From: Lacisediminimonas profundi
GTDB taxonomy: Bacteria; Pseudomonadota; Gammaproteobacteria; Burkholderiales; Burkholderiaceae_D
Length of the DNA: 64,000 bases
Direction of reading: 5' to 3'
Assembly: GCF_008831265.1 (NCBI RefSeq)
Contig: NZ_VTTH01000002.1
Coordinates: 558,001 to 622,000 of the forward strand
The position numbers and the translations under genes are program-made. Shown here one piece after another: positions 27,466 through 37,354 of this stretch; the first letter of the stretch is position 1; every line of letters starts with the position of its first letter. The notes below the pieces were generated by a model. That model had not been told where the DNA came from. It worked only from the letters and a program-made list of their open reading frames with translations, and did not search any database.

Positions 27466-28539
27466 TCAACTGGCCAGCGCCTTCACCACAGCATCGCCCA
27501 TTTCGACTGTGCCGACTTTGGTCGTGCCAGCCTCGTAAATGTCGGCGGTGCGCAATCCTTGCGCCAGCACTTTCTTCACTGCGGCCTCGATCCGGTCCGC
27601 CTGCGCCGCCCGGTCCAGCGAATACCGCAGCATCATGGCCGTCGACAGGATGGTTGCCAGCGGATTGGCGATACCCTGCCCCGCTATGTCCGGCGCCGAA
27701 CCGTGCGACGGCTCGTACAGGCCCTTGTTGTTGGCATCGAGCGAGGCCGACGGCAGCATCCCGATCGAGCCGGTCAGCATCGCTGCGGCGTCGGAAAGTA
27801 TGTCGCCGAACATGTTGCCGGTGACGATGACATCGAATTTCTTCGGCGCCCGCACCAACTGCATCGCCGCGTTATCGACATACATGTGATCGAGCGCCAC
27901 GTCCGGATATTCGCGGGCGACGTCGGTCACGACGTCTTTCCAGAACTGGAACGTCTCCAGCACGTTTGCCTTGTCAACGCTGGTCAGCCGCTTGCTCCGC
28001 TTTTGCGCCGTCTTGAATGCAACGTGGGCAATACGACGTATCTCCGGCTCGCTGTAGCGCATCGTGTCGAAGCCCTCGCGTGCGCCCTTGAAAGGGCCGT
28101 CCGGCGCTTCGCGCATGCCGCGCGGTTGGCCGAAATAGATGTCGCCGGTCAGCTCGCGAATGATCAGGATATCCAGGCCCGAAACCACTTCCGGCTTGAG
28201 CGTGGAGGCGCCGGCCAGCTCCGGGTACAGGATCGCAGGACGCAGGTTGGCAAACAGTCCGAGATTCTTGCGCAGGCCGAGAATCGCCTGTTCAGGACGC
28301 AGCGGGCGGTCCAGCTTGTCGTATTTCCAGTCGCCGACCGCGCCGAACAGCACTGCATCGGCTTGTTGGGCGAGCTTGAGCGTGCCTTCCGGCAAGGGAT
28401 GGCCATGCGCCTCGTAGCCGGCGCCGCCGACCGGCGCCGTTTCCATCTCGAATTTTTCATCGAGCGCGTCCAGCACCCTGACTGCCTGGGCTACGATCTC
28501 GGGACCGATGCCGTCGCCCGGAAGGATTGCAATTTTCAT
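27466..28539 (-). CDS. leuB: 3-isopropylmalate dehydrogenase
   Basis: A 357-residue NAD-dependent dehydrogenase, third step of leucine synthesis. The family start [20 protein letters not shown] is at ATG 28539 (an in-frame ATG at 28548 is also possible). Substrate- and metal-binding residues are visible in [34 protein letters not shown], and [10 protein letters not shown] with its Asp. NAD-binding is in [19 protein letters not shown]. It follows leuD by 31 bases. Confidence 0.97.
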   Translation of the reverse strand: MKIAILPGDGIGPEIVAQAVRVLDALDEKFEMETAPVGGAGYEAHGHPLPEGTLKLAQQADAVLFGAVGDWKYDKLDRPLRPEQAILGLRKNLGLFANLRPAILYPELAGASTLKPEVVSGLDILIIRELTGDIYFGQPRGMREAPDGPFKGAREGFDTMRYSEPEIRRIAHVAFKTAQKRSKRLTSVDKANVLETFQFWKDVVTDVAREYPDVALDHMYVDNAAMQLVRAPKKFDVIVTGNMFGDILSDAAAMLTGSIGMLPSASLDANNKGLYEPSHGSAPDIAGQGIANPLATILSTAMMLRYSLDRAAQADRIEAAVKKVLAQGLRTADIYEAGTTKVGTVEMGDAVVKALAS

Positions 28540-28570
28540 CGTGGTCATCGTCTTGTATCCGGTGTTTTTC

Positions 28571-29218
28571 TTAAATCGTATTCGCCAGCCACGGTTGGGC
28601 GGCAAGGTGGCGCTCTTCGTAGGCGCGGATCTTGTCCGCCTGACGCAGCGTCAGGCCGATGTCGTCCAGCCCGTTGAGCAGGCAGTATTTGCGGAAGGCA
28701 TCGACCTCGAACGGAAAGACCTCGCTGCCGTTGGCAGTCGACACGGTCTGCTGCTCCAGGTCGATCACCAGGCGGTAGCCGGGGAATGCCTTGACCTCAT
28801 TGAACAGGTGATCGATCTGACTCTCGGTCAGCACCAGCGGCAACACGCCGTTCTTGAAGCAGTTGTTGAAGAAAATGTCGGCAAAGCTCGGCGCAATCAC
28901 GGCCCGGAAGCCGTACTGTTCCAGCGCCCAGGGCGCGTGCTCGCGCGACGAGCCGCAGCCGAAGTTCTTGCGGGTCAGCAGGATCGATGCGCCTTGGTAG
29001 CGCGGCTCGTTCAGCACGAAATCCGGGTTCAGCGGACGCTTGCTGTTGTCCATTCCCGGTTCGCCGTGGTCAAGGTAGCGCCATTCGTCGAACAGGTTGG
29101 GGCCAAAGCCGCTGCGCTTGATCGACTTCAGGAATTGCTTCGGGATGATGGCGTCGGTATCGACATTGGCGCGGTCCAGCGGCGCCACGATGCCATCAAC
29201 TACGGTAAATTTGTTCAT
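28571..29218 (-). CDS. leuD: 3-isopropylmalate dehydratase small subunit
   Basis: A 215-residue small subunit that forms isopropylmalate isomerase with LeuC. Signatures are [16 protein letters not shown] near the N-terminus and the [11 protein letters not shown] loop (here [15 protein letters not shown]). ATG 29218 starts [23 protein letters not shown]; upstream in-frame codons are not conserved. It is separated from leuC by a gap of about 260 bases that holds a small lipoprotein gene and an octamer repeat. Confidence 0.97.
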   Translation of the reverse strand: MNKFTVVDGIVAPLDRANVDTDAIIPKQFLKSIKRSGFGPNLFDEWRYLDHGEPGMDNSKRPLNPDFVLNEPRYQGASILLTRKNFGCGSSREHAPWALEQYGFRAVIAPSFADIFFNNCFKNGVLPLVLTESQIDHLFNEVKAFPGYRLVIDLEQQTVSTANGSEVFPFEVDAFRKYCLLNGLDDIGLTLRQADKIRAYEERHLAAQPWLANTI

Positions 29219-29256
29219 CTCGGTTTCGCTTCTGTGAGTGGTGCCGCCACGGCGTG

Positions 29257-29296
29257 GGAGCGTCAATGCGTCAATGCGTCAATGCATCAACGCTCC
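29257..29296. repeat. Octamer tandem repeat with flanking inverted arms
   Basis: Four copies of an 8-bp unit (GCGTCAAT three times at 29260-29283, then GCATCAAC at 29284-29291) sit between leuD and the small lipoprotein gene. The outermost bases GGAGCGT (29257-29263) and ACGCTCC (29290-29296) are complementary, so the RNA could form a hairpin whose loop holds the repeats. Confidence 0.8.
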
Positions 29297-29304
29297 AGCC
29301 GGCT

Positions 29305-29436
29305 TCATTTCTTGGTCATCGACTGCACTTTTTCGCCGGCGCGCTGCACATCCTTGCCCATGCCGTCGATCGTGTTGCAGCCGCCCAGCAGCGCCCATAC
29401 GGCCAGCGCCAGTACTACGGTGATCGCCTTTTTCAT
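29305..29436 (-). CDS. Entericidin-like small lipoprotein
   Basis: A 43-residue lipoprotein. The N-terminus MKKAITVVLALAVWALLGGC is a signal peptide ending in a lipobox (LLGGC), and the mature part NTIDGMGKDVQRAGEKVQS matches the entericidin A/B pattern (CNTxxGxGxDVxxAGxxI). Entericidins are small cell-envelope toxin/antidote lipoproteins in enterobacteria, but most homologues are untested. The ATG at 29436 is preceded by AGGGGAG. It lies on the same strand between leuC and leuD, 39 bases after leuC, so it is probably co-transcribed with the leucine genes. Confidence 0.88.
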   Translation of the reverse strand: MKKAITVVLALAVWALLGGCNTIDGMGKDVQRAGEKVQSMTKK

Positions 29437-29475
29437 TGTATTTTCTCCCCTTGCTGTTTCATGGGCGCGCGCCGC

Positions 29476-30876
29476 TCAGGCGCCGCGCACATCGACAAAG
29501 TGTCCTTCGACCCCGGCTGCCGCTGCCATCGCAGGGCTGACCAGATGGGTACGCCCGCCTGCGCCCTGGCGCCCCTCGAAATTGCGGTTCGACGTCGAGG
29601 CGCAACGTTCGCCCGGTTCAAGGCGGTCGGCATTCATCGCCAGGCACATCGAGCATCCCGGCTCGCGCCACTCGAAGCCGGCCTCGCGGAAAATGCGGTC
29701 CAGCCCTTCGCGTTCGGCCTGCTCCTTGACCAGTCCGGAACCCGGCACCACCATTGCCAGCTTGACGTTCGAGGCGCGGAACTTGCCACGCACCACCGCT
29801 GCCGCCGCGCGCAGGTCCTCGATCCGGGAATTGGTGCAGGACCCGATGAAGACCTTGTCGATACGGATGTCGGCAATCGGCGTGTTCGGCTTCAGGCCCA
29901 TATAGGCCAGCGCCTTTTCCATCGCGTCGCGCTTGACCGGATCCTTTTCCTTGTCCGGGTCCGGCACGCGGCCATCCACCGGCACCACCATCTCCGGCGA
30001 TGTGCCCCAGGTCACCTGCGGCTTGACTTCCGCCGCATTGAGCGTGACCACCAGGTCGAAGCGCGCGCCGGCGTCGGAGTGCAGCGTGCGCCAGTATTCC
30101 ACTGCCCGGTCCCAGTGCGGGCCGACCGGAGACAAGGGACGCCCCTTCACATAGTTGATCGTGATGTCGTCGACCGCGACCATGCCGGCGCGGGCGCCGG
30201 CCTCGATCGCCATGTTGCAGATCGTCATCCGGCCTTCCATCGACAGCGAGCGGATGGTGGAGCCGGCGAACTCGATTGCATAACCGGTGCCGCCAGCGGT
30301 GCCAATCTTGCCAATCACGGCCAGCACGATGTCCTTGGCGGTCACGCCCGGCGGCAGCGCGCCGTCGACCTGAACCAGCATGGCCTTCGATTTTTTCTGC
30401 AGCAAGGTCTGCGTGGCCAGCACATGTTCGACTTCGGAAGTCCCGATGCCATGCGCCAGGCAGCCGAAAGCGCCATGGGTGGAGGTGTGCGAGTCACCGC
30501 ACACGACCGTCATGCCGGGCAGCGTTGCGCCCTGCTCCGGCCCGATCACGTGCACGATGCCCTGGCGGCGGTCGTTCATGCCGAAATATGCCAGCTGGTA
30601 TTCCTTGGCATTCGCGTCCAGCGTCTCGACCTGCAGCCGCGATATCGGATCGGCAATGCCGTGGATGCGATCGGTGGTCGGCACGTTATGGTCGGCGACC
30701 ATCAGGTTGGCCGCGTTGCGCCAGGGCTGACGGTGCGCCAGCTTCAGCCCTTCGAACGCCTGGGGGCTGGTGACCTCGTGCAGCAGGTGCCTGTCGATAT
30801 AGAGGATTGCGGTGCCGTCGTCGCTGGTATCAACTACGTGGGCATCCCAAAGCTTGTCGTAAAGAGTTCTGGCCAT
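29476..30876 (-). CDS. leuC: 3-isopropylmalate dehydratase large subunit
   Basis: A 466-residue aconitase-family 4Fe-4S enzyme, second step of leucine synthesis together with LeuD. The cluster-binding cysteines are in FIGSCTNSR and in CSMCLAMN. Other signatures are the [15 protein letters not shown] start and [30 protein letters not shown]. It is the first gene of the leuC-lipoprotein-leuD-leuB-asd run. A CATAAT hexamer (30918-30923, minus strand) about 40 bases upstream could be a -10 element, with no clear -35. Confidence 0.97.
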   Translation of the reverse strand: MARTLYDKLWDAHVVDTSDDGTAILYIDRHLLHEVTSPQAFEGLKLAHRQPWRNAANLMVADHNVPTTDRIHGIADPISRLQVETLDANAKEYQLAYFGMNDRRQGIVHVIGPEQGATLPGMTVVCGDSHTSTHGAFGCLAHGIGTSEVEHVLATQTLLQKKSKAMLVQVDGALPPGVTAKDIVLAVIGKIGTAGGTGYAIEFAGSTIRSLSMEGRMTICNMAIEAGARAGMVAVDDITINYVKGRPLSPVGPHWDRAVEYWRTLHSDAGARFDLVVTLNAAEVKPQVTWGTSPEMVVPVDGRVPDPDKEKDPVKRDAMEKALAYMGLKPNTPIADIRIDKVFIGSCTNSRIEDLRAAAAVVRGKFRASNVKLAMVVPGSGLVKEQAEREGLDRIFREAGFEWREPGCSMCLAMNADRLEPGERCASTSNRNFEGRQGAGGRTHLVSPAMAAAAGVEGHFVDVRGA

Positions 30877-30988
30877 GGTGTGACAGGGGGCGTGAGCCGT
30901 CTTCCGGAAAGCGTTCGATTATGCCATATCGTGCAATGCGGAACCACGCCTGCGGGGCCCGGCAGCGCAACGCCCGCAAATGACGGAT

Positions 30989-31016
30989 CTGCAATGCCGG
31001 ACCTGCAACGCCGGAC
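30989..31016. repeat. 14-bp direct repeat between the M48 gene and leuC
   Basis: Two adjacent 14-bp copies of CTGCAAYGCCGGAC (30989-31002 and 31003-31016) lie about 20 bases beyond the M48 peptidase stop codon. Nothing else is visible in the 160-base gap apart from a possible -10 for leuC. Confidence 0.75.
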
Positions 31017-31035
31017 GCGGTGCAATTGCAGGGCG

Positions 31036-31863
31036 CTACCGTTTCGACTGCTGATATAAAGGCATGACCCTGGCGGAGTAATTGGTCAGGTCGCTGATGC
31101 GGTCTTCGCGTGACGGGTGGGTCGACAGGAACTTCGGCGGCTCGCCATTGCTGGACGCGCCCATTTTCTGCCACAGGGTAATCGCCGCACGCGGGTCGTA
31201 GCCGGCGCGTGCGGCCAGTTCGACGCCGATGCGGTCGGCCTCGGTTTCGTGCGCACGTGAATTTGGCAGGCCGAGCAGTCCCATGTATGCGTATTCCATG
31301 CCCTTCTGTCCGAGGTCGCCAAGCCCGGCGACTGCGGAAATTATCTGGATACCCATGCTGGCGAACGCCTGTTCGGACGCCCGCTCGCGCGAGTGTTCGC
31401 GCAGCGCATGCGCCATCTCGTGACCAATGACCGCGGCCAGTTCCTCGTCCGTGACTTTCAATTTGTCAATCAGTCCGGTATAAACCGCGATCTTCCCGCC
31501 GGGCATGCACCATGCGTTGACTTCGGCTGAAGTCAGCACGTTCATTTCCCATTTCCAGTTGCGGGCATCCGGACGGAAAGCGCCAACCTGCTGTATCAGC
31601 CGGTTGGAAATCGTCCTCACGCGATTCACCTGCGCCGGATTACGGTTGACGTTGCCCTTTTTCTGCTCCTGGGCAATCAATTCCACATATTGCTTGTTGG
31701 CCGCCTGCTCGATCTCCTGCTCGGAGAACGCCATGCGCTGCGACCGACTGACGCCCACCACGCCGCCCTGGGTGGTCTGGACAGTCTCGCAGCCCGTGCC
31801 GATGATCACAGTCGAGGCCAGCATCAGGGCCCGAATCCAGTTCCTCTGCAGGTATTTTTTCAT
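31036..31863 (-). CDS. M48 family metallopeptidase lipoprotein
   Basis: A 275-residue envelope zinc peptidase of the M48/LoiP-BepA type. The N-terminus is a lipoprotein signal (STVIIGTGC), and the catalytic zinc motif is HEMAHALREHSRE (HExxH). The third ligand Glu is in SRAHETEADRIGVELAARAGYDP. The C-terminal FLSTHPSREDRI is typical of the family. Such proteins trim or fold outer-membrane proteins. ATG 31863 has GGGGA at 6 bases; ATG 31869 two codons earlier forms an ATGA overlap with the upstream transporter stop, so either may be used. Confidence 0.9.
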   Translation of the reverse strand: MKKYLQRNWIRALMLASTVIIGTGCETVQTTQGGVVGVSRSQRMAFSEQEIEQAANKQYVELIAQEQKKGNVNRNPAQVNRVRTISNRLIQQVGAFRPDARNWKWEMNVLTSAEVNAWCMPGGKIAVYTGLIDKLKVTDEELAAVIGHEMAHALREHSRERASEQAFASMGIQIISAVAGLGDLGQKGMEYAYMGLLGLPNSRAHETEADRIGVELAARAGYDPRAAITLWQKMGASSNGEPPKFLSTHPSREDRISDLTNYSARVMPLYQQSKR

Positions 31864-31865
31864 TT

Positions 31866-33032
31866 TCATTCCCCAATATTGCGCTGCCAACGATACGACA
31901 GAGTAGCGGCGCCGGCTCCGGCCAGGCAGAACAGTGCCGCCATCAAATAGACCGCCCGGGCGCCAAATGTATCCCAAAAAACACTGAGAAGGAGCCCCCC
32001 GGCGCTGCCGCCCAAGCCGTACGATACGCTGATGTACAAAGCTTGGCCCCTGGCCTGAAGCGGCCCGGAAAACCAGCGCTGCAGTGTCGCCACCGAAGCC
32101 GAGTGATGGACCCCGAAGGTGGCAGCGTGCAGCACCTGCGCAAGCAGCAGCCAGGCGAGCGACTCGGCGCCGAAGCCGATCATCAGGAAACGCACCACGC
32201 CAATCAACAGCGACGCGATCATGAGCCGTTCGATGCCGAAGCGGCGAAAGATCGGCGCCTGCCAGAAAAAGAAGGCAATTTCTGCGACCACGCCCAGCGA
32301 CCACATCAGACCGATCACGGTCTTGCTGTATCCGATCTGCGCAAGATACAGCGAAAAGAACACGTACAAAGCGGCATGGGCGGCAATCATCAGGAAAGTC
32401 GACAGGAAGAAGGCCTGGACATCACGCTGGCGCAGCAACTCGGACAGGACGACACTGCAATGCTGCGACACGGGCGATTCCGATTCGCGCATGCGCATGG
32501 TGGCCAACAGCACCAGTGCCAGCAGCGCGATGGCGATCCAGGGGACCAGGCCGACGCCGTACCAGTCGAGCAGCTGCCCCGCCATGGAAACGGCAACGAT
32601 GAATCCGACCGAGCCCCACAGGCGCAGCCGGCCGTAATGCGTCAGGTCGCCGCGCATCTGTGACAGCATCAGCGCCTCCGACAAGGGGCCGTGCGCACTG
32701 GTGAACAGGTTGAACAGGATCATCACCAGGAAAATCTGGAGGAATCCATTGGCCACGAACAGCCCGGAAAATGCAATCACGGAGGCGGCTGCTGTCGCAC
32801 GCAGCACCATTACCCGCTGTTGCCGATGGTCGGCAATCCAGCCCCACAGGTTGGGCCCGAAGATACGCATCGCCTGCGTCAGCGACATCAGCAGGCCAAT
32901 CTGGGCGGCCGACATGCCGTTCTCGGCAAAGTACAGGGTTCCATAGGGCGAAAATACCCCGACGTAGCCGTAGTAGGCGAACAGGAACAGCGCGAAACTG
33001 AAGGATTGGTCTGGCCAGGCAGGTCGTGTCAC
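31866..33032 (-). CDS. MFS transporter (HcaT/LacY-like)
   Basis: A 388-residue, 12-segment major facilitator protein. The N-terminus (FALFLFAYYGYVGVFSPYGTLYFAENGMSAAQIGLLMSLTQAMRIFGPNLWGWIADHR) resembles the MFS_1-like branch that includes the 3-phenylpropionate permease HcaT and nucleoside/sugar symporters. The substrate cannot be told from the sequence. Its stop overlaps the start region of the M48 lipoprotein gene, suggesting a two-gene operon. Confidence 0.85.
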   Translation of the reverse strand: MTRPAWPDQSFSFALFLFAYYGYVGVFSPYGTLYFAENGMSAAQIGLLMSLTQAMRIFGPNLWGWIADHRQQRVMVLRATAAASVIAFSGLFVANGFLQIFLVMILFNLFTSAHGPLSEALMLSQMRGDLTHYGRLRLWGSVGFIVAVSMAGQLLDWYGVGLVPWIAIALLALVLLATMRMRESESPVSQHCSVVLSELLRQRDVQAFFLSTFLMIAAHAALYVFFSLYLAQIGYSKTVIGLMWSLGVVAEIAFFFWQAPIFRRFGIERLMIASLLIGVVRFLMIGFGAESLAWLLLAQVLHAATFGVHHSASVATLQRWFSGPLQARGQALYISVSYGLGGSAGGLLLSVFWDTFGARAVYLMAALFCLAGAGAATLSYRWQRNIGE

Positions 33033-33171
33033 GAGCGGAATTCCAAGGGGCAGCGGTGACGGGGAGGCGGTATTCTACCCGCGATGCCGGGCCGCTCCGA
33101 GCCAAACCGCCGGGTCCGTGGCAAATTCCGGACAGCCAGGCTCCGGCCAGGGATTACAAGCTCGCCGGGTG

Positions 33172-36108
33172 TCAGTGGACCGGCAACATCGGCACCGGCC
33201 GGCGGGCGGCAATGTCGATGAACTCCTCGGCTGGCAAGGCCGGACTGAAATAGAAGCCCTGGTATTCGTCACAGCCATACTGGCGCAGTGTTTCCAGCTG
33301 CGAGAGCGTCTCCACGCCCTCGGCCGTCACACGCAGTCCGAGCGAATGCGCCATGCCGATGATTGCATGCACGATGGCGGCGTCATTGGTGTCGCCTGGA
33401 AAATCGTCGATGAAGGATTTGTCGATCTTGACGCTGTTGACCGGAAAGCGCTTGAGCGAGGACAGCGAGGAATAGCCGGTGCCGAAATCGTCGATCGACA
33501 GCGCAATGCCGAGGTTGCGAATGGCCTGCATCAGCTCCACCGCCCGTTCGCGGTTGTGCATCACCATGCTTTCGGTGATCTCGAATTCCAGCCGTGACGG
33601 ACTGATGCCGACCTCGCGGATCACATCCTGCACCTCGGTTGCCAGATGAGCATCGTTGAACTGCAGGCCGGACAGGTTGATGGCGATCCGTCCAAACTCG
33701 ACGCCGGCCTTCTGGAAGCGGACAACGTCGCGGCACGCAATATGCAGCACGCGCATGCCGATGCTTGATATCAGCCCGATCTCTTCTGCAAAGGGCACAA
33801 AGGCGGCCGGCAGCATCAGGTCCGTTTCGCCTTTGCGCCAGCGCACCAACGCTTCCGCGCCGACCAGGCGTCCGGTGGCCACGCAGATCTTTGGCTGATA
33901 GTAGACCAGGATTTCCTCGCGCTCCAGAGCCCGCCGCAGGCTCGATTCCAGCACCAGCCGGTTCACCGTATGCGTATTCATTTCCGGCGAATAGAACTGG
34001 TAGTTATTGCGGCCGATGGTCTTGGCACGGTACATCGCCACGTCGGCATTCTTGACCAGGGTGCCAACGTCATCGCCGTCGTCTGGAAAGAGTGCGATGC
34101 CAATGCTGACGCCTAGGTGACATTCCTGGCCCGCGATCTCGAACGGCTTGCTCGCTTCGTGCAGCAGCCGGGTGGCAATCTCGCTCAGGTAACGAAGCTC
34201 GCTGTAGCCCTGGAGCAGGATGATGAACTCATCGCCCCCCAGCCGGGCCAGGGTGTCCGGCGCCCGCAGGCAAGAGCGGAAACCCATTGCCAGGCTGCGC
34301 AACACGCCGTCGCCGGCGTCATGACCGAAGGTGTCATTGATGGTCTTGAATCGGTCGAGATCGAGGAACAGGACCGCTACCGGGATGCCGCTGCGCCGGG
34401 CATGGTCGAGCGCGTGCCGCAGGTGCTCGGTGTACAGCGCGCGGTTGGGCAGGCCGGTCAGTTCGTCATGGTGCGCAAGATGGCGGATATGTTCCTCCGA
34501 GCGCCGGCTTTCGACGACGATGCCGGCCAGGTCGATCGCGATGCCCGCCACCGCGCTGTCCCCGGGAGACCATTCGCCGCGCCGGTTGCCCAGCAGCAGG
34601 AATACGCCCAGCATTTCCTCGGGCCGGGCCTTGACCGGCCACGCCCCCATGCTGCTGAAACCCGCTTGCGCAATCGGCGCCGCAAGCTCCCGGGTTGCCG
34701 ATCCGGATTCCAGTTCTGCGCGCAAGTCGGGCAACACCAGTTCACCCGCCTCCCCGAGCAGACACGGCCGCAACTGATCCCGGTACTGCACCACCCAGTT
34801 TGCCAGCACGCTCCTCTGATTTTCTGACAGGCTGGGGCCCGCAATCAGGGCCACACCGCCATCCTGGTGCAACAACAGGATCGCACCCCGCATACCGGGG
34901 AGGCTCGACTCGGCAAAGCAGATGATTTCATCAAGGATGTCCGGCAAGCCGGCGCCGGTCGTGACGATGTGCAGGATCCGGTTCTGCGCTTCCCGGGCGG
35001 CGATGTCGGAAACCAGGCGGGCATTGGCACGGTTCAGTTCACGGGTACGTTCCCCGACCAGGGTTTCGACTTGCCGCGAGCGCGAGCGCACGGCGTACAG
35101 GTAAATGGACAGTGTCAGCGTAGTGATCCCGCCAACGACAGCGGCGATGATGGAGCCGAGATGCGCCTCGAGCAGCGACGGATGGGGGGCCCTGACTGTC
35201 ACCGCCCATTCCCGGGCTGCTACCCTGAAATAGCGGGTATAGGATTGCCATGACTGCTGTTGCTCCGCCTTGGGGGTGCCCCCCCGGGTCACTTCCGCCG
35301 TCGCATTGGCCAACTTCCAGGCGCCGTTTTCCGCAGAATACAAGCCCACCTGAAAACCCGACAAGGCACGATGCGCCGCCTCGGTCCTTTCAACCAGATC
35401 GCTGGCACGCAGCATGCTGGACACCCAGCCATACAGCATTTGCTGCCTCTGTTCGGGACTGGAGGGCTTTCCACGGTATAGGGGCAACAGCATCAGCACA
35501 TGCGGCGAAGCTTGCCGGCCGTCGACCACCATATCGAACAAGGGGGTTGTCTGGACCGCTCCGGTCAGCGCCGATTGACGCACCGCCGGCATCAGCAATG
35601 GCGACGCGGTGTCGGCGTCCAGACCGAACACACGTTTCATCGGCGCGTAAGGCTCGAGATAGTCAATCACCCGGTAAGTCGGCCGCCGTCCTGCCGGGAC
35701 CAACTTGCCGTCACGCGCCTCGAGCACCGAATAACCAGGAAACTGCCGCTCGCGTTCGCGCTCGAACTCGTCGCGATCCTGATCCAGCAGGTGGCGATAT
35801 ACGCTGAAGCCGCGTACATACGGCGTACGCGCGAGCAAGGCCGAGGAGAAGGCACTGAAGCGCTCCCGCGGGACGTCCAGTTCCAGCGCATTGAAGAAGT
35901 CTACTACCGAATGGAGGTCCGCCAACGCGGTATGCAGCGCGTTCTCGATGGCGTCGACACGCGCGGCAGCCTGTCCCTGGAAGCTGGCGAGTTCCAGCCC
36001 GCTCTCCCAGTCACTGACCCAATCCACCAGGACTGACGTACTCGCAATACCCCCAATAGCCAGCACCATTGCGGGCCATACCGGTGAAGCGCGAACCCTG
36101 GCAAGCAT
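33172..36108 (-). CDS. CHASE-GAF-GGDEF-EAL c-di-GMP signalling protein
   Basis: A 978-residue membrane protein with both making and breaking domains for cyclic di-GMP. Order: membrane segment, periplasmic CHASE sensor (about residues 65-240), second membrane segment (about 315-335), short coiled coil, GAF-like domain (about 370-530), GGDEF (about 545-705), EAL (about 725-965). The GGDEF motif is intact at 624-628 with the inhibitory RxxD site (RAPD) five residues before it. The EAL motif is intact (EAL at 752-754), as are DDFGTGYSSL and IDKSFI. Both activities are therefore possible. ATG 36108 is chosen for the GGGAGA at 7 bases. Confidence 0.93.
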   Translation of the reverse strand: MLARVRASPVWPAMVLAIGGIASTSVLVDWVSDWESGLELASFQGQAAARVDAIENALHTALADLHSVVDFFNALELDVPRERFSAFSSALLARTPYVRGFSVYRHLLDQDRDEFERERERQFPGYSVLEARDGKLVPAGRRPTYRVIDYLEPYAPMKRVFGLDADTASPLLMPAVRQSALTGAVQTTPLFDMVVDGRQASPHVLMLLPLYRGKPSSPEQRQQMLYGWVSSMLRASDLVERTEAAHRALSGFQVGLYSAENGAWKLANATAEVTRGGTPKAEQQQSWQSYTRYFRVAAREWAVTVRAPHPSLLEAHLGSIIAAVVGGITTLTLSIYLYAVRSRSRQVETLVGERTRELNRANARLVSDIAAREAQNRILHIVTTGAGLPDILDEIICFAESSLPGMRGAILLLHQDGGVALIAGPSLSENQRSVLANWVVQYRDQLRPCLLGEAGELVLPDLRAELESGSATRELAAPIAQAGFSSMGAWPVKARPEEMLGVFLLLGNRRGEWSPGDSAVAGIAIDLAGIVVESRRSEEHIRHLAHHDELTGLPNRALYTEHLRHALDHARRSGIPVAVLFLDLDRFKTINDTFGHDAGDGVLRSLAMGFRSCLRAPDTLARLGGDEFIILLQGYSELRYLSEIATRLLHEASKPFEIAGQECHLGVSIGIALFPDDGDDVGTLVKNADVAMYRAKTIGRNNYQFYSPEMNTHTVNRLVLESSLRRALEREEILVYYQPKICVATGRLVGAEALVRWRKGETDLMLPAAFVPFAEEIGLISSIGMRVLHIACRDVVRFQKAGVEFGRIAINLSGLQFNDAHLATEVQDVIREVGISPSRLEFEITESMVMHNRERAVELMQAIRNLGIALSIDDFGTGYSSLSSLKRFPVNSVKIDKSFIDDFPGDTNDAAIVHAIIGMAHSLGLRVTAEGVETLSQLETLRQYGCDEYQGFYFSPALPAEEFIDIAARRPVPMLPVH

Positions 36109-36204
36109 GCTCGATCTCCCGACGTCCACGGAGTGGCGCGGATAGGCTAATGCTAGATCAGCAATGCAAATGTTGCAACAGGAAAATTACTCCTGGCTGG
36201 AAGG

Positions 36205-37293
36205 TCAGCGCAGCCTGGGCGTATCGACCGCGACATCGCCGCACTGCGCCCGCAGGCGCAGCGCGTGGTCCATCAGCACGAGGGCCAGCATGGCTTCCGC
36301 GATTGGCGTGGCACGAATGCCGACGCAGGGATCGTGCCGGCCAAATGTTTCCACGATCCGGGGATTGCCTTCCTTGTCGATGGAATGGCGCGGTATGCGA
36401 ATGCTGGAAGTCGGCTTGATGCCAAGCGATACCCTGATGGCCTGGCCGGTGGAGATTCCACCCAGCACACCGCCCGCATGGTTGCTGGCAAAGCCCTCTG
36501 GAGTCAGCTCATCGCCGTGCTCGCTGCCCTTCTGGGCCACGCAAGCGAAACCGGCGCCGATTTCCACGCCCTTGACGGCGTTGATGCCCATCATGGCGTA
36601 GGCAATTTCTGCGTCGAGCTTGTCATAGATCGGTTCGCCCAGGCCAACCGGCACGTTTTCCGCCACCACATCAATCCGTGCGCCGCAGGAGTCTCCGGCT
36701 TTGCGCAGTTCGTCCATGTAGTTTTCCAGTTGCGGAATGATATCGGCGTTGGCGGCGAAGAACGGATTGCCGGACACATGTTCCCAGGACTGGAACGGGA
36801 TCACGTGCTCGCCGATCTGGCTCATGCAACCGTAAAACCGGGTGCCGTACTGCTGGTGCAGCCATTTGCGGGCAATTGCCGCAGCGCCGACCGCCGGCGC
36901 GGTCAGGCGTGCGGAAGAACGGCCGCCGCCGCGCGGGTCGCGAATTCCGTACTTGTGCCAGTAGGTGTAGTCGGCATGGCCGGGGCGGAAGGTTTCCGAA
37001 ATATTGCTGTAGTCCTTGCTGCGCTGGTCTTCGTTCTGGATCAGCAGCGCAATCGGCGTGCCGGTGGTCCTGCCTTCGTAGACACCGGACAGGATCTGCA
37101 CCCGGTCCGGCTCCTGCCGCTGGGTGACATGGCGCGAGGTGCCGGGGCGGCGACGGTCCAGCTCCGGCTGGATGTCGGCTTCCGACAACTCCATGCCGGG
37201 CGGGCAGCCATCGACCACGCAGCCTATCGCCGGGCCATGCGACTCGCCGAATGTGGTGACGCAGAAGTTCTTGCCTATGGTATTGCCGGACAT
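36205..37293 (-). CDS. aroC: Chorismate synthase
   Basis: A 362-residue FMN-dependent enzyme catalysing the last step of the shikimate pathway. All three signatures are present: [18 protein letters not shown] near the start, the [18 protein letters not shown] loop and the [18 protein letters not shown]-terminal motif. ATG 37293 gives the standard [20 protein letters not shown] start. It follows the LplT-like transporter gene by about 60 bases. Confidence 0.97.
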   Translation of the reverse strand: MSGNTIGKNFCVTTFGESHGPAIGCVVDGCPPGMELSEADIQPELDRRRPGTSRHVTQRQEPDRVQILSGVYEGRTTGTPIALLIQNEDQRSKDYSNISETFRPGHADYTYWHKYGIRDPRGGGRSSARLTAPAVGAAAIARKWLHQQYGTRFYGCMSQIGEHVIPFQSWEHVSGNPFFAANADIIPQLENYMDELRKAGDSCGARIDVVAENVPVGLGEPIYDKLDAEIAYAMMGINAVKGVEIGAGFACVAQKGSEHGDELTPEGFASNHAGGVLGGISTGQAIRVSLGIKPTSSIRIPRHSIDKEGNPRIVETFGRHDPCVGIRATPIAEAMLALVLMDHALRLRAQCGDVAVDTPRLR

Positions 37294-37354
37294 GGTGGGC
37301 CTGGAAAATGCGTATGGATAGAGGCCTGATTCTACCAGTGTCATGCTGGAGCCG

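Noticed and set aside
26551-28677. Plus-strand open frame of 708 codons across asd and leuB
   Set aside because: Shadow of two essential biosynthetic genes; composition rich in His, Arg and Gln with no domain.
29254-31059. Plus-strand open frame of 601 codons opposite leuC
   Set aside because: Antisense shadow of leuC; its start lies in the octamer repeat.
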